Assembly (NCBI GenBank): GCA_963576735.1
Contig: OY755197.1
Span: forward strand, 3,794,501 to 3,858,500
Length of the DNA: 64,000 bases
Origin: Bedellia somnulentella
Taxonomy: Eukaryota > Arthropoda > Insecta > Lepidoptera > Bedelliidae
Direction: 5' to 3'
Part shown: positions 36,201 to 51,200 of the stretch, piece after piece
Numbering within the stretch: the stretch's first letter is position 1
Layout of the letters: every line of letters begins with the position of its first letter
The notes under the pieces: generated by a model
What the model was told of the DNA's origin: nothing
What the model saw: the letters and a program-made list of their open reading frames with translations, nothing else
Database searches by the model: none
Position numbers and translations under genes: made by a program

Positions 36201-39200
36201 AAAGTCTTCATCATTGTCAGAGAATTCATTACCTGAATGTGTTGTAAAATCTCTTTGCATAGACGTCGAACTTTCACCAATTTCTTCATTATTACTGCCC
36301 ACTTCTTCATTCACCCACTGTTCTATTTGAGATTCATTTGCCATGGTAAATAACTGAAAAAACCCAAAAACATGTAAAACACCTATCGAAAAAATAATAA
36401 CGTTACTATAGTGGTGGGTCCAATGAACCCAGGCACGTACCTTTCCAGTAGCAAGCGCACCACGTCCGTCCCACACAGCGCACTTCGCCCTACTGAGATA
36501 CGGGGGGCGTACCTCACTCCTATAATTTTCTACGCCTTAATTAAAATGTTGGCTGGGTCCATTGGACCCACGACTACAGTTAAGGGTTATAGGATTTTTT
36601 CCAAGTGTGTTTTAGTATTGATTTAAAGTTTTATTTCAATGGTAGCTCATCGGGAATACTACCACTTCATATACAGAGAGACGTGAGTTCTGATCTCGAG
36701 TCAGTCCTACACCAATGTTTCTTTTCTACAAGTGATAGGTGCGGTTATTCGATCTAGGTTGTGACCAGTGAGGCAGTGACTTAAACTATTGTGAAAACAC
36801 CCACATAGCTAAGTTGTACTTGGTCATGTGACATTGCATTCGTGCAAAATGGCGTGCCGCTTATCACGTCGGTACTTTGAACATCAGGTGATAACACTTT
36901 CACGCCATTCAGAATTATTAGTACCTCTCCTCCAGCAGGGCAAGCACGAGCCGTGTTTAAACTAGTTATCGCGTGGGATAAAGCAGCCATCTCTTACACA
37001 CTTACTTAGTATCGTATACTGCCATCTCATTCTAACCGTTATCGTGTCGTTAAATTGCGCTCGTGTTTGCCCTTCAGGGATATAGGGCGTCTCTAGCTGG
37101 GCCTTTATTTACTGTCACAGAATAGATTAACAATATAACAACTAAAGTTTTCTAGGTTATTAATTCTCATATCGCTAATATCTATTCACCCCTTCAGCTC
37201 CATCTGGCAAGTCCTCTCCTCTAGGCGCAGCTCTCACCCTACGCCCCCCGAGCTGCCGACCAGTTTTATTTACTCGCGTAATAGAGGGCAGGCCTATCGC
37301 CGTTTTTGTACGAATACACTGTCACATGGCTAAATACAACTCGGCTATGTGGGTTCCTCACGATGTTTTCCCTCACCGTTAACAACCATGATAAATTGAC
37401 CACGCATATGACTTAAGAAAAGACAAATTGGTGTAGGCCCGACCCGGGATTTGAACTTACGCCTGTCTGTTTACGGGCGGTTGTTCTACCCATTGGACTA
37501 TCATGTCGTAATTATGAGTGTTAACGTAATTTTCGTCCTCGTTAGATACATCGAGCAAGTGCTCTCGTCCGGGCGCGGCACCCCCCCGACGCCCCCCGAG
37601 CTGCCGCCCATACCACGTGACCAGCTGGCGGCCGCATATGCTGAAAGAGCTGCGGACTCGGATTATGGCTTTCAAAAGGAGTTTGAGGTACATATATTTG
37701 GATGTTTCTTGTATGATAGTTGAGGAAAACATGGATACATATACTCACGTACATATTTAATTACATTATACAAGTACTCTCCTCCGGAGGTTGAGGTTCT
37801 TACGATATGATGTTGTTTGAAAACTTTCATATTAGCATTTTACCCCCGATATTGATTCCCATTGCAACTACACACTTTCTTAAGGTACAAAACATATTAT
37901 GTGTATTGTAATCTGTTATATTATACATGTGCGCAAACTTTCATCAAAATCGGACCAGCAGTTTAGGCGTGATTTAGTAACAAAAATCCAAAAAAATTTA
38001 ATAGATGATGGCAACCGAAGGCCCCTCGACCCTATGCGGCCCATGGGCTATCTCAGTAGCGCGCAAGCGACTTACTTATCCAAGACTATTATGTTATGGA
38101 AAGTCGATGCTTTTCTGTTACGTTAAAACTTGGTTAAACATTGATAATCTGGCAATAACAAGCCCTGCAGGGTTGCCTGTCCCTGCTATTGAATTCTATA
38201 AATCCCTGTGACCACAGTGACCCCTCAATGGACTTGCGTAGCATGCTCATGATTTCAGTAAGAGTTAGAGTTATATTTATATCATCTAAATTTATTAATT
38301 TTTTGTTCGAGTATATTTATAAGTTACCAGTAGATATGCACCAGATCCAGAATAGAATTAAAATACAATAATAGTATATGTGTAGTAATATACCCACGGC
38401 TATAAATCCCTAGAAGGGGTAGCCAGAGCTAAGGAATTAGGAATTCCTTAGCCACTTTTGGAAAGTTGTGTGGGAAAAAGATGGTAAAATAAAGGTTGTT
38501 GGTGATGGGTCTCCAACCGCATCGCCCAAAAATCCCTTAAAATATAGTAATAAAATAAAATACCAACCAATCTCTTTACGTTGGTGATGTTCAGGGATGT
38601 AACTTAAGGATTAAGAGATATATGGGCGACATGATCGACCTGAAACCAACAACCCCACTCCCCTCACAATTCATACCAAAAAGGTATAATACATTTTTTT
38701 GCCCATTTCCAATTCCAGGTACTCTGTCAGTTTTTAAGATAAAAGCCGTGAGTTTAAGTAAAAGCAAAGATAGAAAAAAAACAATACACCATTCACTCAT
38801 CCACCCGTTCAATACCTAACAAATCCAACGAAACTAACAAACAAATTGTACAAACGCAAAACCAATGCGAAGTTGCTACAGATGCTCCCCGAGTGCTTCC
38901 CCGACCGCACTACGCACGCTTCGGACGCACGCGAAAATCAACCTAAGAACCGCTACCCGGATATCAAGGCTTATGATCAAACTCGCGTGAAGCTATCGCA
39001 GATCGACAGCATTGTGGGATCCGATTATATCAATGCGAACTTCGTTATGGGATATAAGGTATGTAGTTTGGTTTATGTTGTTAATTGAATCGTTTAGCCA
39101 TTTTTTACTATGTCTATCTCACTTGCTCTTACAGTCCTTATAGAGCTTAAAATGAAATAGTATTTAAACTCGATAAGTAAGTTTTTAATCGATAACAGTT

Positions 39201-42200
39201 CACAGCCTATTCTTGTATCCATTCACATTTATGGTATCTTGACTCAGTTTATAACATGCCTACTGTAGTTTTAAGGACTGTTTTGGTGGTTTGATTAAAG
39301 AAACGTTATTACACTTACATCGTATGTAAATCACTGGATTTTAATTACGTTCGAATGAAATGTTAATTCCAGTTAGTAAAATTCCGTGATTTTAAAATAA
39401 GCCAAGTTTCCCGAATTCTAGTAGGTTAAGAAAATACTTATTGTTCAATGGGTTTAGCTATTATGTCGGATTGAAATATATTCCTGCGATATACTATTAT
39501 GAAAATTATTTTTTTTCCTTTGATTAAATATACATTCTTAAAAACAACTTTTTTGATTTTTACTATTCTTTCTTTAAACCTTTTTACCATATTTGTTTTT
39601 GGCTATCATCAATTGGTAAATATCGTATACATAATGTGTTCATATCTAGGTATGCTGTTAATGAAAATATACCAGGTAGTAAGATATATTCTTTGAATCA
39701 TTATTATCTGAAAAATTGGAAATTATAAACAGCAAATTTAAAGAACTTAGAGTTGATATTAACATGTAGAGTTGGGGAGCAAATAAAAATAATCCTATTT
39801 TCGTGGGATGCCTCCAATTTGACCTTTATGAAAGCAACAAGTAACAACAAGTAGTTTACAAAGGTATTTCTTGTTTTACTCAAGTTTATCTTTGTTTAAG
39901 ATAGTCAATCTGCGTGATATCTTAGTGTTTGTCTAATTTTGCTTATTTCTGTCTATGCTTTCCTAGGACCCTTCGGATACTAATCAGGTACTATTATTAT
40001 TTTCAAAATTCTAATGTTAAGTTCAACCTACAATCATTGTCTTTATTTTTCTTTTTTCTACTATTTTCGTAGCTTCCCCGATTGTTTTTAATATGTACGC
40101 GATAAAGACCCATAAAGCAACGAAGGATATATTTATCTATAAAATTTTGTTATCTTTCCATTTACTCATGCACCATCAAAACATCACATAAAGTACAAAG
40201 CAATCATTTTAATGTACCATTCACTCATAGCAGTCATTTAAGTGTACCATTCACTCATTCGTTCTACAGTTCACTCAACTAACCAGTCCTATCCAATAAT
40301 AAATAACAATCAAAATACATATATATAAATTATAATACATATCCATAGGAACACAAACAATTCATATGCGCGCAAGGCCCAACGGACGCCACAGTCAATG
40401 ACTTCTGGCGCATGATATGGGAGCACGGTCTAGAGCTGGTGGTGATGCTGACCAATCTTGAGGAGTACTCCAAGGTCAAGTGTTCAAAGTACTGGCCGGA
40501 TGAAGTGAGGGGGACCAGGGTGTTCAACAATATTAGTGTGCAGCATGTTTCGGAGAAACGGTGAGTATTTTTTATGGAGTTGATGTGGATGGTAATTTGA
40601 GTAGGAGAGTGGGGAGTTAAAAAGCATGTATGGAAAAATTGATGTATATCGGATAGGATATAATTTTGAGAGATTTGCCAGGATCGATAGTCTCTGCCTA
40701 CCCTAAAGCTTGAGAAATCTTATGTATCTAGATTATGGTTTTACCATAATATTCGAGAAGATAGGGCGCAGAGCTCATTCTCGAAGTTGGCCCTACCAGT
40801 CGGTCCCAGGTAAACACCAAAATAAAATAATAAAAATAAAATAAAACAAAGATTTATTTAAAAATAAAAAGATAAATCTTTGTTTTTTGAACGTCAGTTT
40901 TAACTTAATACTAAGTTTACTTCGGATTCGGAAGGTGTTTTGTTGAGAGAAAAACCCGTGAGAAACTCGTCAACACACATCTTTTTTTACGTCCATTACA
41001 ATTTTGGTGTTAGCCCGGAAACAGCCTGCACAGAGCCCTGATGACACCAAGCCACTTCATCGGCTTTCGAACTAAGATTTCTTTTAACTGCTGCTTTGAA
41101 TTTTGTTTCTGATAAATTTAAAATGTCCTCAGGTATTTTATTATACATTTTTACGCATAACCCCATGAAAGATGTATTTACTTTTGGCCGTGACCATGTA
41201 TAGAACTACTAGTATATAGTCTCCAAGTTCAACAGGAGTGGGCACGATTAGAAAATTTGAAATGCTTTTTGTCGTGTCCTTGTTCCTTATGACTCTAAGA
41301 CCTTATGTGATTGTGATAAGTGTTAAAATTATATATACTTCCTTCCTAAATGTTCACTACAAATTCCGCAGATATTCGGATTACATCGTTCGTGACCTGA
41401 AGGTAACGAAGCTGCAAACGACGGCCGAAGGACAACCTATAGTGGAGAATAATGGTGTCAAAAGGAATGGAGGTATGGAAAATAATGTCTTGTTTAAGGG
41501 TTTATGGTTATCGAATGTACTGTTTAAAAACTTAGTATCGGTGTCCGTATACTAGAAGATCGTGATAAAATAAAATCAAAATCTTTAAATGCAATATAAT
41601 GTATACAGCGGGAAAGATAACGATTAATGATATTAAGAAAAAAAAGTCCTGTAGTGATGGCTTACAATATCAGTACCCCAATTCTTCCCGCGGGTGTCGT
41701 AAGAGGCGATTAAAAGTATGGGGCTTTTTTAAGTGGGTCTTGGGTGATTTTTATTTCTACCATCTTGTCTCCTATCAAGAGGAGTTTCTAGCTCTGACAC
41801 TCTGGCTACCCCTTTTTGGGATAAATGGCAGTGAGTTTATGCATGAATGTATGTAAATCATATATCTAACAATTTTTCATATTACAGATATAATAGAAAG
41901 CCACAGCGTACCAACGTCCCCGCGAGAAAACGGCTCGGTGTCACCGCGATTAGTCCGCCAGTACCACTTCTTGCAGTGGAAGGATTTCGCCGCGCCAGAA
42001 CATACGCATTCTATATTGGCTTTTATTAAGGTAATGTAGCGTATACAAGTTAAAGTCCTTACGATAGTAGTAATGCAATAAAACTGTGTTAAGCTTAGTG
42101 GGTATATAAACGACGCGTGAAGTCGGAAACATGTGATTTTAAGTTACATTAGCTTCCGTCTTTTTATGCGCTCTTAGACTTTGCATACCTTTGTATGTAA

Positions 42201-45200
42201 TTTATGCAAAATACAGATCAATATATCAATATCAATAATATCAATAAATTTTATTAAGCATAAAGTTTACAATGGTACATCGGACTTATAGATGGTATAT
42301 CGTACAGATACAAAATTAGAAGTTACTTTATGATCTACAAATGCCAACATAGTATTGAAAGTAATACACGTACTATGTTGAGCTTAATTTATAATCTAAT
42401 AAATAATAAGAATGTATAAATACTATTGGGAACTATCTCCGGTCCGGTCCGGCAGTACCACTTCTTGCAGTGGAAGGATTTCGCCGCCCCGGAACATACG
42501 CATTCCATATTGGCTTTTATTAAGGTATTGCAGCATATAACATAGATATGTAAGTTGTAATCATTATGTAGTGTTAAAAGCAAGAAACGAGAAGCATTCC
42601 GAATTGTCTCAGACATTGGATCATTTTATACATATTTTTTACAAAATATGGAATTAAGCTTTTTTGATCTTGATTGAAAACAAACTGAATTTCATTGTTC
42701 ATAAATTCGTAAGATTTCATATACTGACCCATTCTTTCAGACATTAGATTGCTGCAATTGGGCTAAATTTTAAAACCTCTTTTCCCTTGCCCTCCGTCTC
42801 ATTTACGCACAGAAAATCCATATTGAATTGATTTAACTATTATACCTGCTAATAAAATAACCTAATTTCCCCCTCAGCGTGTAAACGAAGCTCACGCCCA
42901 GCTATCCTGTCGTCCACTAGTAGTCCATTGCTCAGCCGGCGTGGGCAGAACAGGAACGTTGGTAGCGTTGCACTGCCTCATACAGCAGCTGACGACTGAG
43001 CAGCACGCGGCTGTGTTCAGTACGGTGGCCGAGCTGAGGAGGCAGCGGAACTTCTTGGTGCAGTCTTTGGTGAGTTTAGATGTTACTAGAGAGATTTTCG
43101 ATGTGTTTTCGATTACTAAAAAAGCTGCAACAAAAGAACAGCGGTGAAACACGTTGAATTCGACTTTAAAATAAAAACAGAAAGTGCCAATAGGTTATGA
43201 ATGAGTTTGTATTCTGCTCTCTAGCGGACCTGGATTGGACAAGGAAAAACATGGTTCAGTCTTTTACATACACACATATACTCAGGCCATTAGCTTTCAT
43301 TGGGGTAGACTGTTTAGATACACACATTAGATACACACATATAGGTACGTGTTACATAAAGGAATTTCCTGGTGCATTCTTTGGTGTTTAGATGTTATAA
43401 GGGAATTTTTGAAATGTTGATCCCATGTAATACTGCTATACTTGGAATGGAAAACAAACTACTATGAAGTACTGGAACTAAGCTGCAGCAAATAAGAAAG
43501 ATATAGCAACTTGATATGTTCCTCATACAGTCTTGGTAAGTGACTTGATTCGCTTCTAGATTTAAATATGACTAGTGGGTAAACCTGGCGCGACTCGACG
43601 TCGCGTCCAATAAAATGAGTTTATTTTGTAATTTTCCGACCAATCACAGCGCAGCTCTTTTGAATTTCTAGTGATATTTTCTAATTGGCCGGTTTGAAAA
43701 AAATCCGACCAATCACAGCGCATCTCTGATCGACTAAAGTTTGCGCGCGCTTATGACACTCAAGCAAAGTCTATGGGCTAAAATCGAAACTTTGAAATTC
43801 TGTAACTATTAACTTAATCCAGTTACTTCAGATGTCTGTTTTCTGATTTTGTGCACACCACGGCCGCGAACTGTACAAAACGATACCTGAACCAAATTTC
43901 TAGCTTAACTCATCGCGTCACAGGCTTCCGGGCAAGAAAGAGGCTTACAGTAATAATATATAAAGATTTTCAAGTGCAAAGAAACCAAGTCAATCAAGGT
44001 CATGCATCTATATTCAGCTCTGTAGTGGAGCTGTGGGGATAAGGAAATTTCTACGTTTAATATTTTATGAGTACCTCAAAATACTACAGTGGCGAATTGT
44101 ATGCTCCAACTAGTTACTTAAAGTGTAGTAAGTAAACGTGTAATTAAAAATACCCCATAGCAATCTTCAATACTTCTTCTTCGTACAGGTTCTGAGTACA
44201 ATCCTTGGTGATCCAGTAAATATGCCTCGGATGGCGAAATAATCCAAATAGGCTATATCTTAGTCTGAAACCAAAATGAAGAAGTACTTCATGCAGTTTT
44301 TAGAATAAAGTTTTAATATTATTTCATAAGTTAATTTTTTAACTATTTTTAACTTAAACTTCCAGAAACAATACATCTTCGTTTACCGCGCGCTTGTCGA
44401 GTACGCCCACTACGGCGATACTGAGATTCCGGCGTCGAAACTGAAAACTGCGGTAGACCGATTGAGGAATACACCGGAGGGGGCTGATAAGTGTCTTATG
44501 GAACATGAGTTTGAGGTTAGTATGTCGTATGTTTTGATTTAATTTTGCATATTAAGACTTAACAGAAAACAATCGAATGATAACTTAATTCGCATTCATG
44601 CTTTACAGTTACATGATTTCAACGGATTTTATAATAACTATCTTAAAATATAAATGAATTCAATAAATTTTATATATTGTTAGAGTATATTATGTATCAC
44701 GGACTAAGTTTTATTTTTTTATTTGGGTACTGCTTGTATGAACTTTGATTAGGATTCTTTTCATTGTGTATCCCACATTTTCTAAGGTACGTGGGTAGCC
44801 GATGGATGAGGGCAGCACAGGATCGGTCGTAGTAGAGATATTTGGGGGAGGATTATATCCATCATTGGCGTCTATTGGCTGATGAAATATTTTTTGTTGA
44901 AAATTTCAATGACAGTTGTGGGGACTGTACCTAAGTTGTTTTGCTTTAATTTTTAAACAAACTGCTGCTTACGAAAAAAGCGCAGAAATATGGCCCTGCT
45001 AGGTTCACAGAATCTTCAGCTTCAGTCTATATAAAATATTTGTTATTATTGAAGTACTCGGATATTGTCGTTTGCCTTGGTTGGGTTTGCAATTTCTAAT
45101 GAGATATATTCTAGATTTAGCTGTCTATTTTTTATAGCACGTCATATATCTAGTCACAACAATTAAACTAATAAATACAATATTCCTCCCCAGAAAATAA

Positions 45201-48200
45201 TTAACAGTCCTCTCCCGGAGATAGTAAAAACCTCGACCGCCGGCGAAGAGGTCCGAAACAAGAATCGAAGTTCGGACTGCGTGCCCTACGACAGGAACAG
45301 AGTGTTCCTGGCACCCCTGACCGGGAAGGATTTCTCTACTTATATCAATGCGTCTTTCATTGAAGGTTAGTTAATATAAATACTGTAATAAAAATTGCTG
45401 TGTAGTGTCGGCTTAGAATAACACTACCCCATTCCTTCCGGTGGGTGTACGTAAGAGGCGACTAACGGTATTGGGGCTTTAAAGGGATTTTTGGGCGATG
45501 CGGTTGGAGACCCATCACCAACAACCTTTATTCCACCATCTTTTTCCCACGCAACTTCCAAAAGTGGCTGAGGAATTTCTGATTCCCTAGCTCTGGCTAA
45601 CCCTTCAAGGGATTCATAGCCGTGATTATATGTATGTATGTAATAAACAGTGTCGTCTTAGAGATAATAAAGACAGCTAATGAGGATGTCTATAACAAGA
45701 ATCGAAGTCCGGACTGCGTGCCCTACGACAGGAGTAGAGTGTTCCTAGCACCCCTGACCGGGAAGGATTTCTCTACTTATATCAACGCGTCTTTTATTGA
45801 AGTTGAGAACACCAAATAATTGCAACACTACGTTAAACTTGGTGTATAATTTCTCTCCTATGGGCAATTGTTGGCAATTGATCAGTCATCGACATAAAAT
45901 TCCAAATATTTTATAGTTTTTTAGGAGGATATTACTTTCAATAATGAAACTGAAAATTATACTTCCGTTCTCAAACATAATTTTTAAGAGACATATTTAT
46001 TAGAAATACCTGAACAAACATGATCCTGTCCTGCATATTTTTTATTGACATATAAAAAACTACTGAATAATTATAATTGCGCTGCGATTTTGATACAACG
46101 TAAATGTGAGGTATCCTATATGTTTGCTTTATATCAGTTATAGCATTAAAATATGTTATACAATAATAGGTTTCTGAATTCTATTATATATCTTATGCTA
46201 TGTATTTGTCTTGAATGCATGTACCATATGTTAATTGTTTGTGTATTCTAACTCAACATTTATCTATTCGCAGCATACGACCACACAGAAGGTTTCATAA
46301 TAACGCAAGATCCGCTGCCGAATACGATAGGCGATTTCTGGAGAATGGTCGCCGAGCATAACGTCTCTACTATAGTCATGTTGAGTGAGGTATGAAATTA
46401 ATAGAAAAGAATATCTTTATTTGCCTTTATAACACGGTACAATAAGTTTTTTTAGTTCAATAATATAGACAATTCGGTATACTATTAAAATATCTTTTCA
46501 AACATTATTTTAAAATCATAATTTATCAAAGCAATGTCAAAGTTTTTATATTATAAATATGTTAAATTAAAAATAACAATATGTCATGAGCAGTCTGTAA
46601 TGCAATATATTAATATTTTGAAACATTTAATTAATGCAACCAACATTATCAATTTTAAAATAGATACGTTTTTTCTGTCCTTAAAGACTAGACTAGATTC
46701 TTCCGACATATGCAACCATAAAGTATAAAATACTTTTTTTATTCTGCCACTCTCGCAAGCCGTACAGTAATCTTTTCCCAAATTAAGTTCGAAAAGTGGC
46801 TGAGGAATTTCTTATTCTGAAGCTCTGGCTACCTTTTCTAGAGATTTGTAGCAGTGAGTACCATTCCCACCTAACTGGTCAGTAGCCATTGCCAAGCAAT
46901 AACTAGTAATTTGTTTATGTCCATGAAGTTGTGTCCAGATGACGAACTTACGAGCCAGTAAAAATTAAATAAAAAGAGGAAATAAATTTTAAAAATATTC
47001 CTAACATATTGTACCAAATTTCATCAACCATCGTCCTTACAGGCTAACCTTGTGATAAAATATCATGTTAAGTCGTCTGCAGTTATAGGATATTTGTGCA
47101 TAATCATTTAATTAATTTTTCATTCTTACCAACAGCTCGGCGAAGGCAAATGCCCTAGATACTGGGACGACGAAACGGCCCACTACGATCATATATCAGT
47201 ACATTATGAAGAGAGCGAGTCGTGTCCCTATTACACGAGACGGCAGTTTAGAGTTACTAATAACAAGGTAATATTACGTTTCTTTATATACTTTATTTCA
47301 ATATTTTACTACACATAACTCATAAAAGATCAATTTAGACGAATCTTAGTAGAAAGTATTCAGCGCACGACGTCATATATCAGTGCATTACGAAGAGAGC
47401 GAGTCGTGCCCCTATTACACGAGACTGCAGTTTAGAGTTACTAATAACAAGGTAATATTGCGTTTCTTTATATACTTTATTTCAATATTTTACTACACAT
47501 AACTTATAAAAGATCAATTTAGACGAATCTTAGTAGAAAGTATTCAGCGCACGACGTCATATATCAGTGCATTACGAAGAGAGCGAGTCGTGCCCTTATT
47601 AAACGAGACTGCAGTTTAGAGTTACGAATAAATCTAAAATATCAGAAGTTATATATGAACTTTATTTCGACATCTTTTCTAAACTTAACTTATAAAAGAG
47701 CAATTTAGAAGAATCTCTCTTCCGCTTAACTTTAAAAAAAGGGTTTTAGCGCATTATATCATATATCAGTGTAATACAAAGAGAGGGAGTCGTTTCCGTA
47801 CTTCCTAGTTACTTATAACAAGGTTATGTTAAACTCTTTTATATCTTTTTTCACAACTGAACTCAGCAGTAACAAGATCTTGCTTAGAGTGTGCTTTAGT
47901 CACTGATTCCTCTTCAGTGGACCAACATAACTTTTGTATCAATTTAAAATCCAAACTTTCTCGCCGTATATCTCTTAGTCATGTGGGTTTCTCACGATGT
48001 TTTACGTCACCGTTAAAAACTAAGATGAATTAACCATACATAGGACTTTAGAAAAGAAAAATTTTGTGTGAGTCTAACTCGCCTCTCTGCATAATAAGCG
48101 CATGTTCTAACCACTGAGCTATCTTGGTTGTTGTACTATCCAATAGTATAACAAGACCATGCTTAGAGTGAGTCTTTAATTCGCTTATGCTGATTTAATT

Positions 48201-51200
48201 GACCAATCTAAAACTCGTGCACTTACAACTCTTTTCGCTTAATCCATCAATTTACTATCCAACAGTATAACAAGACCTTGTTTACGGTGGGTCTTTAATG
48301 TCATTCCAATTCAATTGAACAACCTAAAACTGAGGCATTAAAGACTCTTTACACTCTCTGTACCATTACATACATACATTTATTTATTTATTTTTATAAG
48401 GAACATCAACAGCGACATAATAAGTAATAATACACAGTTAATAATAGAAATCAAGTAAGGCCAATAACAGATGTTCACAGATGTACAGAAAACATATCTA
48501 ACAATAATCTTGTTTTTAGGTTACATTTGATTTTCAACACATGTACATATATACTCACACATACATATTCTCACGGCCGAAAATCCCAAAAAGGGGTAGC
48601 CAGAGCTTCAGAGCTAGAAACTCCTCAGCCACATTTGGAAACTAATAGGGGAGAAGATGGAAAAATAAAGTATCGTTGGTGATGGGTCTCCAACCGCATC
48701 GCCCAAAAACCTCTTAGGAAGCCCCACACCCTTAGTTGCCTCTTACGACACCCTCGGGTAGAAAGTGGTAGTGACATTCTAAGCCGGCACTACAGGGCAA
48801 AGCCGGCACTCTGTACCATTCTAATGTTATAATGTGTATTAATCCCGTGTTTCCGTTTCACAGAGTTCGTGCTCGTCGCTAGTGTCGCAGCTGCAGTACC
48901 ACGGCTGGCCGACGGCGCGCGGCCACGTGCCCGAGGTGACGCGCGGGCTGGCCGAGCTGGCCGACGAGGCACGGGAGCGGCGCGTCATGCTCGTGCATTG
49001 CCAGTACGTATTGTACTTACATCTAGAATGTTGCGTGGTACAAACAGTAGAGATACATACATATACTCACTACATACACATTATACCGACACGTGCCCGA
49101 GGTGACGCGCGGGCTGGCCGAGCTGGCCGACGAGGCGCGGGAGCGGCGCGTCATGCTCGTGCATTGCCAGTACGTATTGTACTTACATCTAGAATGTTGC
49201 GTGGTACAAACAGTAGAGATACATACATATACTCACTACATACACATTATACCGACACGTGCCCGAGGTGACGCGCGGGCTGGCCGAGCTGGCCGACGAG
49301 GCGCGGGAGCGGCGCGTCATGCTCGTGCATTGCCAGTACGTATTGTACTTACATCTAGAATGTTGCGTGGTACAAACAGTAGAGATACATACATATACTC
49401 ACTACATACACATTATACCGACACGTGCCCGAGGTGACGCGCGGGCTGGCCGAGCTGGCCGACGAGGCGCGGGAGCGGCGCGTCATGCTCGTGCATTGCC
49501 AGTACGTATTGTACTTACATCTAGAATGTTGCGTGGTACAAACAGTAGAGATACATACATATACTCACTACATACACATTATACCGACACGTGCCCGAGG
49601 TGACGCGCGGGCTGGCCGAGCTGGCCGACGAGGCGCGGGAGCGGCGCGTCATGCTCGTGCATTGCCAGTACGTATTGTACTTACATCTAGAATGTTGCGT
49701 GGTACAAACAGTAGAGATACATACATATACTCACTACATACACATTATACCGACACGTGCCCGAGGTGACGCGCGGGCTGGCCGAGCTGGCCGACGAGGC
49801 GCGGGAGCGGCGCGTCATGCTCGTGCATTGCCAGTACGTATTGTACTTACATCTAGAATGTTGCGTGGTACAAACAGTAGAGATACATACATATACTCAC
49901 TACATACACATTATACCGACACGTGCCCGAGGTGACGCGCGGGCTGGCCGAGCTGGCCGACGAGGCGCGGGAGCGGCGCGTCATGCTCGTGCATTGCCAG
50001 TACGTATTGTACTTACATCTAGAATGTTGCGTGGTACAAACAGTAGAGATACATACATATACTCACTACATACACATTATACCGACACGTGCCCGAGGTG
50101 ACGCGCGGGCTGGCCGAGCTGGCCGACGAGGCGCGGGAGCGGCGCGTCATGCTCGTGCATTGCCAGTACGTATTGTACTTACATCTAGAATGTTGCGTGG
50201 TACAAACAGTAGAGATACATACATATACTCACTACATACACATTATACCGACACGTGCCCGAGGTGACGCGCGGGCTGGCCGAGCTGGCCGACGAGGCGC
50301 GGGAGCGGCGCGTCATGCTCGTGCATTGCCAGTACGTATTGTACTTACATCTAGAATGTTGCGTGGTACAAACAGTAGAGATACATACATATACTCACTA
50401 CATACACATTATACCGACACGTGCCCGAGGTGACGCGCGGGCTGGCCGAGCTGGCCGACGAGGCGCGGGAGCGGCGCGTCATGCTCGTGCATTGCCAGTA
50501 CGTATTGTACTTACATCTAGAATGTTGCGTGGTACAAACAGTAGAGATACATACATATACTCACTACATACACATTATACCGACACGTGCCCGAGGTGAC
50601 GCGCGGGCTGGCCGAGCTGGCCGACGAGGCGCGGGAGCGGCGCGTCATGCTCGTGCATTGCCAGTACGTATTGTACTTACATCTAGAATGTTGCGTGGTA
50701 CAAACAGTAGAGATACATACATATACTCACTACATACACATTATACCGACACGTGCCCGAGGTGACGCGCGGGCTGGCCGAGCTGGCCGACGAGGCGCGG
50801 GAGCGGCGCGTCATGCTCGTGCATTGCCAGTACGTATTGTACTTACATCTAGAATGTTGCGTGGTACAAACAGTAGAGATACATACATATACTCACTACA
50901 TACACATTATACCGACACGTGCCCGAGGTGACGCGCGGGCTGGCCGAGCTGGCCGACGAGGCGCGGGAGCGGCGCGTCATGCTCGTGCATTGCCAGTACG
51001 TATTGTACTTACATCTAGAATGTTGCGTGGTACAAACAGTAGAGATACATACATATACTCACTACATACACATTATACCGACACGTGCCCGAGGTGACGC
51101 GCGGGCTGGCCGAGCTGGCCGACGAGGCGCGGGAGCGGCGCGTCATGCTCGTGCATTGCCAGTACGTATTGTACTTACATCTAGAATGTTGCGTGGTACA

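Larger units (their letters stand above)
35435..36586 (-). mobile_element. piggyBac-like transposon, internally deleted
   Basis: Starts CCCTTAA after TTAA (35431-35434) and ends TTAAGGG before TTAT (a mutated TTAA). Subterminal palindromes GGGTCCATTGGACCC occur at both ends and, with changes, again near 36415. The two ORF remnants inside are the N- and C-terminal parts of a transposase; the catalytic core between them is gone. Total 1152 bp. Confidence 0.85.

Noticed and set aside
47371..47453. Alternative exon 23
   Set aside because: The copy keeps a donor but has no polypyrimidine-AG acceptor before it, and it follows the true donor directly.
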